From Arcobacteraceae bacterium (lineage in GTDB: Bacteria; Campylobacterota; Campylobacteria; Campylobacterales; Arcobacteraceae): 64,000 nucleotides of DNA. The first letter of the stretch is position 1. Every line of letters begins with the position of its first letter. Made by a program: the position numbers and the translations under genes. Under the pieces are notes generated by a model. The model was not told the origin of the DNA. It worked only from the letters and a program-made list of their open reading frames with translations, and did no database searches. The stretch lies in assembly GCA_023138835.1 (NCBI GenBank), contig JAGLOP010000001.1, forward strand, positions 62,001 to 126,000. The letters are read 5' to 3'. This document shows, one piece after another, positions 1 to 8,019 of this stretch.

Positions 1-201
1 AGTCGTAGGCGTTCTTCCACTACTTATATGCTCTTGAGCTAGATACCCCTCATCTCCTAATTTCTTAAAATAACCACGAATTGTAGCTGGAGAATAAGAT
101 ATATCATACATAGATTTTAACTGGCTTGAACCAATTGGTTCTAAGTTTTCTATGTAAGCTTTAATAATAGAATGTAATAAAAACTCTTTCTTATCAATCA
201 T
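1..201 (-). CDS. hrcA: HrcA heat-shock repressor, N-terminal part (runs off the window)
   Basis: The 67 visible residues begin MIDKKEFLLHSIIKAYIENL and continue with EPIGS, SPATIRG and GYL...SSGRTPT, the winged-helix DNA-binding start of HrcA, the repressor that binds CIRCE operators and is titrated by GroEL. The ATG is at 201-199. The rest of the gene, including the dimerisation and GAF-like parts, lies left of the window. It reads leftwards, in the usual direction for an hrcA-grpE-dnaK operon, although the later genes are not visible. A CIRCE-like operator lies directly upstream, so autoregulation is expected. Confidence 0.9.
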   Translation of the reverse strand, partial: MIDKKEFLLHSIIKAYIENLEPIGSSQLKSMYDISYSPATIRGYFKKLGDEGYLAQEHISSGRTPTT

Positions 202-223
202 CTTTTACCATTTTTTATTTAAT

Positions 224-250
224 TTGGCACTCTATCATAAGAAGTGCTAA
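224..250 (-). promoter_or_regulatory. CIRCE-like HrcA operator upstream of hrcA
   Basis: The sequence reads TTGGCACTC-N9-AAGTGCTAA. The CIRCE consensus is TTAGCACTC-N9-GAGTGCTAA, so there are two mismatches and the spacer has the exact length. It lies between a minus-strand TATAAT (254-259) and the hrcA start codon, so bound HrcA would sit over the transcription start. The stronger CIRCE copy in this window is at groES. Confidence 0.85.
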
Positions 251-253
251 AGA

Positions 254-259
254 ATTATA
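254..259 (-). promoter_or_regulatory. -10 element for hrcA
   Basis: Reading the minus strand, TATAAT occurs a few bases upstream of the CIRCE-like inverted repeat and about 53 bases from the hrcA ATG. No good -35 hexamer is seen at the right distance. This is common for Campylobacterota sigma-70 promoters. Confidence 0.5.
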
Positions 260-309
260 GCAGTAGTTGTTTAATTTTTACTTAAACTGGCAATATAATA
301 GTTTGAGTG

Positions 310-1533
310 CTAATACAATATAAATCTATTTATTCCATCTTTATATTCATATATAAGTTTATAATCATTTGCATCTAAAATATGTTTTATAATATAAAGT
401 CCCAATCCAAAACTCTGATTTGATTTTATATCATCACCTTTAAAAAATGGTTCAAAATAATTCTCAAGGGGATATTTTAATTTATTACCCAAATTTTCAA
501 ATATAATTTTTGCATCTTCTGTTTTGATTATAACTTGTTTATTGGTTGAATGTTTTATACCATTATCAAGTAAATTTTTTATAGCAATAGAAAATAGTTT
601 AAAATCAATCTTTATTTTTATATTTTCAAACTCTTCAATCACCTCATCCTTATCGCACATTAAAATATCAATTGCATTATCAATCACATCTGCTAAATAA
701 TACTCTTTTTTATCTAATGTTTTTTTACTGCTTATTAATTCTTCAACAGAAGCAAACTCACTAATCAATGATTCAAGTCTATAAAAAACTTTTTGCATTT
801 TATCAGTATTTTCATTTGTTTGCGGAAGTTGTGTTAAAAACTTTCCTTTGGTAATTGGAGTTTTAAGCTCATGCATAATATTTCGAATAAAAACGTTTCT
901 TGATTCTTTTATCATTTTTAATTTTTTAGCAGATTTGTCAAATTCATTTGCAAGTTGAGATATCTCATCATTTTTTGTAGTAGCACAATCTAAATCAAAC
1001 TCTTCATCTGCTAAATTCTTTACTTTATCTTTTAAAGTTTTTAGAGGTTTTAACTTTTTTATTGTAGTAGTATACAAAATAATAAATGCAAATAATATCA
1101 CTAAAAATATGGCTAAAATTCTATTTTGATAATTTACTGTCTTGTAATTATCTATTAATATCATATTATGTCTTGGAGTGTGAATATATACTAAATGTTT
1201 ATCACCAAGTTTTAAATACTGCATAACCACTCTTCTGTTCTTTTTGGTCCATTTTAGTATTAAATTTTTATCTTGTAATATTTTATTTTGCTCTATTGCT
1301 TTAGTTTTAATAGAAAAATTTATTTGTGATAGATGTTCTTCTAACTCTTTTGATAAGCCGTTATGCATACATTCTCTTAATACCATTTTAGAAACATCCA
1401 TACTTCTTTTATTAATAAAGTTATTTTCTCTTTGCACACTGCTGTTATAAAGCACAGTAAAACTTACCATTATTAAAATAATAGATATTATAAAAGTTAT
1501 TGTTATTGTAAAAAATATTGAATTTTTGCTCAT
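310..1533 (-). CDS. Sensor histidine kinase, ArsS/CpxA-like
   Basis: 407-residue inner-membrane kinase. A first membrane helix lies at about 8-28 and a second at about 137-157, enclosing a periplasmic loop of roughly 105 residues. A HAMP-like linker follows, then the DHp helix with the phospho-acceptor motif HELKTP near residue 217, an N-box (NLLDNGIKHS) and a G-box (FGLGLYIIKHI). It overlaps the response regulator gene upstream by 4 bases (regulator stop 1530, kinase start 1533), so the two are translationally coupled partners. The neighbouring CpxP-like gene points to sensing of the periplasm. The Campylobacterota ArsRS acid-response pair is the closest named family I recognise. The signal is not shown by the sequence. 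Confidence 0.85.
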   Translation of the reverse strand: MSKNSIFFTITITFIISIILIMVSFTVLYNSSVQRENNFINKRSMDVSKMVLRECMHNGLSKELEEHLSQINFSIKTKAIEQNKILQDKNLILKWTKKNRRVVMQYLKLGDKHLVYIHTPRHNMILIDNYKTVNYQNRILAIFLVILFAFIILYTTTIKKLKPLKTLKDKVKNLADEEFDLDCATTKNDEISQLANEFDKSAKKLKMIKESRNVFIRNIMHELKTPITKGKFLTQLPQTNENTDKMQKVFYRLESLISEFASVEELISSKKTLDKKEYYLADVIDNAIDILMCDKDEVIEEFENIKIKIDFKLFSIAIKNLLDNGIKHSTNKQVIIKTEDAKIIFENLGNKLKYPLENYFEPFFKGDDIKSNQSFGLGLYIIKHILDANDYKLIYEYKDGINRFILY

Positions 1534-2210
1534 TCTACTAATTTATACCCCATACCTCTAATTGTGAGAAAATACTTTGGTTTTTTAGGATCATCTTCAA
1601 TCTTTGCTCTAATCCTGTTAATAATCACAGCAATACTGCCACCCTCCTCATCACTGTTTAAGAAATCACCGTTATCTAAAATATCATATCGTGATACAAC
1701 AAAACCTTTCCTTTGACACATCAAAGCCATTATTTGATACTCAGCGGGTGTGAATTTTATAAAAGTACCATTTTTTGTTATCTCTTTTTTTTCTTCATTT
1801 AAAATAAATATCTCTTGTTTTTGGGTTATAGTTGAGGATTGTATCTCTTTATTATATCTTCGTAAAATTGTTTTAATTCTAACTTCAAGTTCTCTAGGGT
1901 CATAAGGCTTTGGCAAGTAGTCATCAGCACCTAACTCAAGAGCTGTTACTTTATCGGTAATATCACTTCTTGCACTGGAAATAATAATTGGCATTTTATA
2001 TTTAGCAACTAACTCTTTACAAACTTCTAAACCATCAAGACCAGGAAGAGTAAGATCTAATATTATTAAATCATACTCATTCAATCCTATAGCACTTAAT
2101 GCTATAAACGGGTCTTCATAGTTTGTTACTACAATGTTAAATTTTGCTAAGTACTGGGTTAAAACTTCCGCTAACTCAGTATCATCTTCTACCATTGCAA
2201 TTTTTACCAT
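1530..2210 (-). CDS. OmpR-family response regulator
   Basis: 226 residues. An N-terminal receiver has the acidic pocket at D9/D10, the phospho-acceptor D52 in LILDLTLPGLDG and the conserved lysine in LPKPYDP near residue 102. A C-terminal OmpR/PhoB winged helix follows, with FTPAEYQIMALM and a recognition region ending in TIRGMGYKLVE. Its start codon lies inside the 3' end of the CpxP-like gene (29-base overlap), and its stop overlaps the kinase start, so all three genes are one operon. It is expected to be phosphorylated by the kinase encoded next to it and to act as a transcription factor, probably on its own operon. Confidence 0.9.
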   Translation of the reverse strand: MVKIAMVEDDTELAEVLTQYLAKFNIVVTNYEDPFIALSAIGLNEYDLIILDLTLPGLDGLEVCKELVAKYKMPIIISSARSDITDKVTALELGADDYLPKPYDPRELEVRIKTILRRYNKEIQSSTITQKQEIFILNEEKKEITKNGTFIKFTPAEYQIMALMCQRKGFVVSRYDILDNGDFLNSDEEGGSIAVIINRIRAKIEDDPKKPKYFLTIRGMGYKLVE

Positions 2211-2673
2211 TACAATCTCCCTTTGTCATAATTCTTTTTTGTTTCATATCTTTCATATTAAGTATTGTTTTTAAATCTTGCTTTTGAGAAGAGTTAATTA
2301 CTTTATAAATTTTTTCCACTAAATCTGCTTTACGCTCAATTACACCGTATTTCTTTTGTTTTGCTAACTTAATAAACATCTCTTTATCAAATGTACTTTG
2401 AGTAAATGCATCATGAGGATTAGGCATATTCTTTTTACTATTTGCCATAATACCTTGAATTTGAACTCTTTGCTTATCAGTTAAATCAAGCATCATAATC
2501 ATTCTCATCATTTTAGCATCTTTTTTACCATGATTACCTTTTTTCATCATCATTTGTTGTTGATTTGTTCCTTGTTTACAACCTTTCTTCATACTACCTT
2601 GAGGACCATATGCAAATAAAGACGATGTTAAAAGTGCCGCTGCACCTAAACTTAAAATTATTTTCTTGTTCAT
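2182..2673 (-). CDS. Spy/CpxP-like periplasmic protein
   Basis: 163 residues with a clear signal peptide (cleavage near residue 21, after LFA). The mature part is rich in Met, Lys and Gln and contains a single LTDKQ motif (LTxxQ type) in a helical region, as in the CpxP/Spy family of periplasmic chaperone-like regulators. The C-terminus has two Cys in a CNGKNC arrangement and is basic. It is the first gene of the operon with the regulator and kinase. In the Cpx system the equivalent protein dampens the sensor kinase. A metal-binding role through the Met/Cys/His-rich segments is possible but only inferred. Confidence 0.75.
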   Translation of the reverse strand: MNKKIILSLGAAALLTSSLFAYGPQGSMKKGCKQGTNQQQMMMKKGNHGKKDAKMMRMIMMLDLTDKQRVQIQGIMANSKKNMPNPHDAFTQSTFDKEMFIKLAKQKKYGVIERKADLVEKIYKVINSSQKQDLKTILNMKDMKQKRIMTKGDCNGKNCNGRR

Positions 2674-2783
2674 TTTGAACTCCTTTTATATTTTAGATAC
2701 TGAAATTATAATATAGAAGGATTAACAGTTATTAAATTAAAGTTTAATGAAATGTTAACAACAATATTATTGTAAAAATGGAT

Positions 2784-3296
2784 TTATTTTAAATTAGATT
2801 TATGCAGCTTTAATATAACATCTTCAGCGATTCGTATCATAGATATATTTAAAGCTTTATATTCATCATTTGTAAGATTTAAAAGTAATTTATCATAAAT
2901 ATTACCATAAGGATAAATAGTAAAATATATAAATATTTTTGACTGATTTTCATATCTAAATTCAGCAAACCAAGTAGTAAGCAAAGAAAAACACAACATA
3001 GCAGGGTTAAAGCGCTGCCCTGGAGATAAATGTGCAGAGATAGATCTATTTATATATTCATATGATTTTAAAATTGATCTTATTCTAGTATTTCTAGAGT
3101 TATCTATATAATATTGTTGTGGTTGTACTATTTGATTTATAGCTTTTTGTAATTGTATAATGGTATCATTTACATAAACTTTTATTTCATCATCTATATT
3201 AAAAATATTATCATCACTTTGTGCATAAGCATCTATTAAATCTCTACAAAATAAAAGTAAAGCTTCTGTTTTTATTTTTGATACATTTAAAATCAT
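2784..3296 (-). CDS. Hypothetical protein, probably co-transcribed with the gene upstream
   Basis: 170 residues that I do not recognise. There is no signal peptide and no convincing membrane helix. The sequence is mostly helical with an aromatic-rich middle part (FRYENQSKIFIYFTIYPYGN). It starts 10 bases after the stop of the equally unknown 95-residue gene, so the two form a pair. The ATG choice is supported only by that close spacing. No catalytic motif is visible. Confidence 0.6.
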   Translation of the reverse strand: MILNVSKIKTEALLLFCRDLIDAYAQSDDNIFNIDDEIKVYVNDTIIQLQKAINQIVQPQQYYIDNSRNTRIRSILKSYEYINRSISAHLSPGQRFNPAMLCFSLLTTWFAEFRYENQSKIFIYFTIYPYGNIYDKLLLNLTNDEYKALNISMIRIAEDVILKLHKSNLK

Positions 3297-3305
3297 AAAT
3301 TATTT

Positions 3306-3593
3306 CTAGTAATAAAGGCTTATTAAAAAAGAAATAAACTCTTTTTTGGTATTTTTATCATCAATAGTTTCATTGTGTTGAGTAGATCTATCAATTAGAA
3401 TTGACATGCTAGCTACAAGAAATTCAGCTTTATTTTGAGTAAGCTTATTTATATTAGTGACCATTTTAGTTTTTACATCCATAGGATCTAGTCGTTCTTT
3501 TATAGCAATACCGTGAGCCATATTATCCAATGTACCAACAATGTCAAGAGGTAAGGAATCATAAATATTATTTAAACTTTGTTCTGCTAACAA
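3306..3593 (-). CDS. Hypothetical small protein
   Basis: 95 residues without recognisable domain, signal peptide or membrane helix. It contains a central helical stretch (KTKMVTNINKLTQNKAEFLV) and ends in aromatic residues (FLISLYY). It precedes the 170-residue unknown gene by 10 bases, and the 120-base gap to mqnD on the other strand must hold the promoters of both directions. No function can be assigned. Confidence 0.55.
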   Translation of the reverse strand: MLAEQSLNNIYDSLPLDIVGTLDNMAHGIAIKERLDPMDVKTKMVTNINKLTQNKAEFLVASMSILIDRSTQHNETIDDKNTKKEFISFLISLYY

Positions 3594-3673
3594 TTTTTGT
3601 TGAAGTAAATGGTTGTGTAAAATGATAAACCCCTATAAATTTATCCAATATTATATCCAAAGTTTGATAATGA

Positions 3674-3679
3674 TATAAT
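3674..3679 (+). promoter_or_regulatory. -10 element for mqnD
   Basis: TATAAT lies 37 bases upstream of the mqnD TTG start, with an AAAGGTAAAGA ribosome-binding region in between. No strong -35 is present. Confidence 0.5.
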
Positions 3680-3716
3680 CAAATTTATAAAAAATAATAA
3701 TTTTAAAGGTAAAGAA

Positions 3717-4580
3717 TTGAATAAAATAGTAGTAGCCCATTCACCAGATGCAGATGATATTTTTATGTACTATGCGATTAAATTTGGCTGGGTTAATTTA
3801 GAAGGGACAGAGTTTGACAATCTTGCACTTGATATAGAAACATTAAATCAAGCAACTCTAAAAGGGGAATATGATATTTGTGCAATTAGTTTTGCTTTGT
3901 ATCCTTTTGTAAAAAATGACTTTGCTTTGCTAAAAACTGCTGTAAGTTTTGGAGATGGTTATGGTCCAAAACTGGTAAAACTTAAAGATAAAAAATTAAA
4001 AAGAAATTTCAAAGTTGCACTTAGTGGAAAATATACTACAAACGCCCTGCTTTTTAAAATAAAATATCCAGAGGCTAGAATCACATATATGAACTTTTTA
4101 GATATAGAAGGTGCTGTTTTAGATGGAACGGTTGATGCGGGAGTTTTAATTCATGAATCTATTTTAACATATGATAAAAAACTTGAAGTTGAAAATGAAC
4201 TTTGGGATATTTGGCAAGAATTAGCTGGAAAAGATTTACCACTTCCGCTTGGAGGAATGTGTTTAAGAAGAAGCATCCCTTTAAACAAAGCAATTGATTA
4301 TGAAAATACTTTAATCAATGCGGTTAAAGTAGCCAATGACAATAAACTTTTATTATCTAAAATGTTAATTGAAAGAGATTTAATTAGAGTTGACCACGAT
4401 ACTTTACAAACATATCTTGGACTTTATGCAAATGATGATTCAATAGAATTGTCAGAGCTACAATTTAAAGCACTAAATAAACTTTATAGTTTAGGTTTTG
4501 AACATGGTTTTTATGACGATTTGATTAACGCTGAGGATTATTTAATACCTAGTGAGTATGAAGAGTTGAGAAACTCTTAA
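3717..4580 (+). CDS. mqnD: 1,4-dihydroxy-6-naphthoate synthase (menaquinone, futalosine pathway)
   Basis: 287 residues of the MqnD/periplasmic-binding-like fold. The family start HSPDADDIFMYYA is intact, with later conserved stretches ISFALYPF, GDGYGPKLV and LPLPLGGMCLRR. The enzyme converts cyclic de-hypoxanthine futalosine to 1,4-dihydroxy-6-naphthoate in the cytoplasm, which is a step of menaquinone synthesis in Campylobacterota. The start is TTG at 3717, supported by AAAGG upstream and by the reading frame beginning directly before the conserved HSPD segment. It stands alone on the plus strand. Confidence 0.93.
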   Translation: MNKIVVAHSPDADDIFMYYAIKFGWVNLEGTEFDNLALDIETLNQATLKGEYDICAISFALYPFVKNDFALLKTAVSFGDGYGPKLVKLKDKKLKRNFKVALSGKYTTNALLFKIKYPEARITYMNFLDIEGAVLDGTVDAGVLIHESILTYDKKLEVENELWDIWQELAGKDLPLPLGGMCLRRSIPLNKAIDYENTLINAVKVANDNKLLLSKMLIERDLIRVDHDTLQTYLGLYANDDSIELSELQFKALNKLYSLGFEHGFYDDLINAEDYLIPSEYEELRNS

Positions 4581-4611
4581 TACTACTCTTGGGAACAAGT
4601 TCAATCCAAAT

Positions 4612-5121
4612 CTACCTCGCAAACCCAATCTTCCCACTAGTCTTACTTTTATCATCTGCAATTAATTGACTAAGTACATCTAGTATCTGCTTATCTACTG
4701 TTTCACCTTTGGATACTCTATTTTCAAGTTCATTTATTTTTTTAGCCAAATCTTCATGAGTAAGTGCATATCTTCTAATTTCTACAAATGTTCGCATTAT
4801 TTGAATACTAATATTAACTGCTATTTTACTTTTTAAAACAGCACTTAACATTGATATACCTTGTTCTGTAAAAGCATAAGGTAAACTACCACCTAAATGT
4901 TGTTTTGAAGGTATCGCATTTTGCGACACCATAAATTCTACTTCAATATCTGTAAGTTGAAACATAAAATCTGACGGAAATCTTTCAATATTTCTTTTAA
5001 CTTGCTCCTTTAATCTTCTTGTTTCCACTCCATATAATATTGCTAAATCTCTATCTAACATCACTTTAATGTCCCTAATAGTATAAATTTTACTATTAAC
5101 ATCTTGTACAGTTAATTGCAT
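4612..5121 (-). CDS. ORF6N-domain DNA-binding protein
   Basis: 169 residues. The first 110 match the ORF6N domain (IYTIRDIKVMLDRDLAILYG, LKEQVKRN, RFPSDFMFQLT, YAFTEQGISMLSAVL), a fold related to phage antirepressors and KilA-N-type proteins. The C-terminus is a short coiled coil followed by a polar tail. A good ribosome-binding site (AAAGGGG) precedes the ATG. Such genes occur both in prophages and as single chromosomal genes, and no other phage gene is nearby. It is probably accessory, with unknown target DNA. Confidence 0.8.
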   Translation of the reverse strand: MQLTVQDVNSKIYTIRDIKVMLDRDLAILYGVETRRLKEQVKRNIERFPSDFMFQLTDIEVEFMVSQNAIPSKQHLGGSLPYAFTEQGISMLSAVLKSKIAVNISIQIMRTFVEIRRYALTHEDLAKKINELENRVSKGETVDKQILDVLSQLIADDKSKTSGKIGFAR

Positions 5122-5183
5122 AATATCCCCTTTATTTTAAAACTATATCAAAAAAAATTAAACTTCTTAAAAAATATGACAAA

Positions 5184-5210
5184 TTGACATACTCTTCAAT
5201 AAAATATAAT
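5184..5210 (+). promoter_or_regulatory. Candidate murB promoter
   Basis: TTGACA at 5184-5189 is followed by TATAAT at 5205-5210 (15-base spacer), and a second TATAAT lies at 5213-5218. The murB ATG is at 5224, only 5-13 bases from these -10 boxes, so the transcript would have almost no leader. Confidence 0.55.
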
Positions 5211-5223
5211 GATATAATACTCC

Positions 5224-5994
5224 ATGACAAAAACAATAGACTTTAAAAAATATACATCTATTAATATTGGGGGGAAACACCAAGTAAAAGTTATCAATAA
5301 TATTGGTAACTTTTCAAAATACACAATTATTGGTCGTGGAAATAATCTCCTAATTTCTGATAATCCACCACCTCTGGCAGTGCTGGGAGATGAGTTTGAT
5401 TATATTATCCAAAAAGGTGATAAACTAATAGTCGGTGCTTCAACTTCAAGTGGTAAGCTTTTAACATATTGTAGAAAACATGATATTGCCAACTTTGAAC
5501 TTCTTGCAAAACTTCCCGGAAATATTGGTGGTTTAGTTAAGATGAATGCAGGGTTAAAACAGTGGGAGATATTTAATCATCTTCACTCAATTAAAACACA
5601 AGATGGCAATATTTTAAAAAAAGATATCCCACATACTTATAGACATACTAATATTAAAGGTATTATTTATGAAGTAACTTTTGATATTGAACAAGGATTT
5701 AATAAAGAGCAACAAAATATGTTTGTTCAAATGAGAGATAATCAACCAAATCTACCCAGTGCTGGGAGTTGTTTTAAAAATCCCAAAGAACATAGTGCCG
5801 GATATTTAATTGAAAAAGTTGGGCTTAAAGGTTATGTATCAGGCGGTATGGCATTTAGCTCTATTCATGCAAACTTCTTAGTTAATATGGGTAGCGGTAC
5901 ATATGATGAAGCTATAAAACTTATAAATCTGGCAAAACAAAAAGTCAAAGAAGAGTTCAATATTGATTTAGAAGAAGAGATTATCGTTCTTTAG
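5224..5994 (+). CDS. murB: UDP-N-acetylenolpyruvoylglucosamine reductase
   Basis: 256 residues, the short MurB form seen in Campylobacterota. FAD-binding motifs GRGNNLLISD and LAKLPGNIGGLVKMNAG are present, with the catalytic-serine loop PSAGSCFKNP and a C-terminal acidic stretch. MurB reduces UDP-GlcNAc-enolpyruvate to UDP-MurNAc in peptidoglycan synthesis. The ATG at 5224 has no Shine-Dalgarno sequence and directly follows the promoter, yet the protein N-terminus (TIDFKKYTSINIGG) fits the family. The 3' end overlaps the thioredoxin-fold gene on the other strand by 14 bases. Confidence 0.93.
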   Translation: MTKTIDFKKYTSINIGGKHQVKVINNIGNFSKYTIIGRGNNLLISDNPPPLAVLGDEFDYIIQKGDKLIVGASTSSGKLLTYCRKHDIANFELLAKLPGNIGGLVKMNAGLKQWEIFNHLHSIKTQDGNILKKDIPHTYRHTNIKGIIYEVTFDIEQGFNKEQQNMFVQMRDNQPNLPSAGSCFKNPKEHSAGYLIEKVGLKGYVSGGMAFSSIHANFLVNMGSGTYDEAIKLINLAKQKVKEEFNIDLEEEIIVL

Positions 5995-6379
5995 ATTTTT
6001 GAATCTCTTTTAAAATTTCAATTAGTTGTCTTCGTGCAATTTCACCTGTAATTCGTTTATACAGTTTTTTACCCTTGTGAGTTAAAAAATACATTGATGG
6101 TGCAGATAAAACTTTTATACCTCGAGGCAATTTATCTTTTTCAATAACCAACCTCACTGCTATATAATCTTTATTTATATATTTAACCACATTCTCATAT
6201 TTAAAAACATCTTCTTCCATATATTCACAAAATGGATTATCAACAGAAGAGATAAAAAGAAAAACATCTTTATTTGCTTTTTTAGCTTTCTGTCTTGACA
6301 TATGATAATTATTAGACCATTGTATCTGCGAAGCAAAAAGAGAAATAGTTAAAAATATATTAACTAAAACTATCTTCAT
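5981..6379 (-). CDS. Periplasmic thioredoxin-fold protein without a CxxC pair
   Basis: 132 residues with a signal peptide (about 1-16, LFAS). The body resembles the thioredoxin_7/SoxW-like fold: KKANKDVFLFISSVDNPFCEYM, AVRLVIEK, and SAPSMYFLTHKGKKL with the cis-Pro-like SAPS turn. The usual CxxC site reads NPFCEYM, so only one Cys remains. It is the last gene of the pyrC-ankyrin-dsbD operon, with its start (6379) touching the dsbD stop (6379). A partnership with DsbD, as an acceptor or a mono-thiol reductase or chaperone, is inference from position. Confidence 0.7.
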   Translation of the reverse strand: MKIVLVNIFLTISLFASQIQWSNNYHMSRQKAKKANKDVFLFISSVDNPFCEYMEEDVFKYENVVKYINKDYIAVRLVIEKDKLPRGIKVLSAPSMYFLTHKGKKLYKRITGEIARRQLIEILKEIQKSKER

Positions 6380-8019
6380 TATTTTACTATTTCTAGGAAT
6401 TCTTCGGCATTTTTAAAGCCTATAACTCTTTTTAGTTTTTCTTCTTTTCCATTATTATAAAAAATTAATGCAGGTGGTCCAAATAAATTAAACTTTTTCA
6501 TCAATGCTGTATCGTCAGATGTATTTTTTGTTACATCAACTTTAAGTAATAAATATTTTGATAACTCTGATTTAACTGCATCATCAGCAAAAGTGACTTT
6601 ATCAAATTCTATACAACTCACACACCAAGTAGCCCAAAAATCTACCATAATCGGTTTTTTTGAAGTGCTAACTATTTTTTCTAACTCTTGAACAGTTTTT
6701 ACATATTTAAAATGTAATTTATCTGCTTGATTATCATTTAGAGTATTATAAGATAAAAGCATAGAAAGAACTACTAAAATAACAGCAACTATTTTACCAA
6801 ATTTGTTTCCATTTTTTACTAAATAAAATGCACTACCTAATAGCAATATCATAAATAAACCAGCTGTTACTATTTCCGGCACAATTTTATCCAACATCCA
6901 AATAGCAACACCTAACATAACTACACCAAATATTTTTGATACTGTAGTCATCCAACCTCCAGGTTTAGGCATATATTTTCCAGACCCGGCTCCTATTACT
7001 AAAAGTGGCATACCCATACCTAAACTCATAACAAATAAAGCTAGCCCACCTAAAAGGGCATCTCCTGTTTGTCCTATATAAACTAAAGCACCGGCTAATG
7101 GTGGAGCGACACAAGGACCTACAATTAAAGCAGATAAAAATCCCATAACAGCGATTCCTGCAATCCCGTCACCCTTGCTGCTCTCTTCACTAGTTTTATT
7201 TAATTTTGTTTGCCAGCTTTGAGGAAGAGCTATCTCATAATATCCAAACATAGAAAATGCAAGAGCTACAAATACTAATGCAAATCCACTAATTACAAAT
7301 GGATTTTGAAGCATAGCTTGAATATTTGCTCCAAACAACCCTGCTAAAACACCTGCTACTGTGTATGCAACACTCATAGAAAGTACATAAACCAAAGATA
7401 GGAAAAATCCTCTTGAAGTGGACATTTTTCCTTCATTTTTCTTTGTATGATGTACAATAATACTTGATAAAATAGGTATCATAGGAAAGATACATGGTGT
7501 CAGTGCAAGCAATAATCCAAATCCAAAAAATGTAATAAGAACTAAAAATACACTTCCGGTTTTTAAAGTTTGCGTTATGGTATCAGTTTCATTTACTTTT
7601 GGCTTAGATTTTTCATTTACTTTTTGAATTGGTTTGGCTTTTATAAAATTAAATATTTTTTCCATAGGAGTATAGCAAAGTCCGGCAGTTGAACAACCTT
7701 GATATTCTAAAGTTATAGTATCTGTTATTAATTTTCGGGGAATATCTATAGCAACTGTATCAAAATGAACTATAAAACCATGAAATTCTACTGGTTTTTT
7801 AAAAGATAACTTTTTTGTAATATCCTCTTTACCATTTAAAACTTTTAAAAATTCATCGTATACATAAATATCATTTGCAAGTTTTAACTCAATAGTTACT
7901 TTTTCTTTATACTCTTGACTACCAACTTTAAAAGCTTCACTTGGTTCTATAAAATTCTGCTCTATCCCAAATAATGAACTTATAAATAAAGCTGACAATA
8001 ATATCTTTTTATACATCAA
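6379..8019 (-). CDS. dsbD: Thiol:disulfide interchange protein DsbD
   Basis: 546 residues with the three DsbD modules. After a signal peptide, the periplasmic alpha domain has the Cys pair C109/C115 (GCSTAGLC). The membrane beta domain has about eight helices and two membrane cysteines (LALTPCIFP and VGPCVAPPLAG). The C-terminal thioredoxin-like gamma domain has WCVSC. The protein passes electrons from cytoplasmic thioredoxin to periplasmic substrates. The gene overlaps the ankyrin gene upstream by 11 bases and is followed immediately by the thioredoxin-fold gene. All six redox cysteines are present, so it should be active. Confidence 0.93.
   Translation of the reverse strand: MMYKKILLSALFISSLFGIEQNFIEPSEAFKVGSQEYKEKVTIELKLANDIYVYDEFLKVLNGKEDITKKLSFKKPVEFHGFIVHFDTVAIDIPRKLITDTITLEYQGCSTAGLCYTPMEKIFNFIKAKPIQKVNEKSKPKVNETDTITQTLKTGSVFLVLITFFGFGLLLALTPCIFPMIPILSSIIVHHTKKNEGKMSTSRGFFLSLVYVLSMSVAYTVAGVLAGLFGANIQAMLQNPFVISGFALVFVALAFSMFGYYEIALPQSWQTKLNKTSEESSKGDGIAGIAVMGFLSALIVGPCVAPPLAGALVYIGQTGDALLGGLALFVMSLGMGMPLLVIGAGSGKYMPKPGGWMTTVSKIFGVVMLGVAIWMLDKIVPEIVTAGLFMILLLGSAFYLVKNGNKFGKIVAVILVVLSMLLSYNTLNDNQADKLHFKYVKTVQELEKIVSTSKKPIMVDFWATWCVSCIEFDKVTFADDAVKSELSKYLLLKVDVTKNTSDDTALMKKFNLFGPPALIFYNNGKEEKLKRVIGFKNAEEFLEIVK

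Noticed and set aside
4612-5121. ORF6N gene as a sign of a prophage
   Set aside because: No other phage genes, attachment sites or composition change nearby; a solitary ORF6N gene is common.
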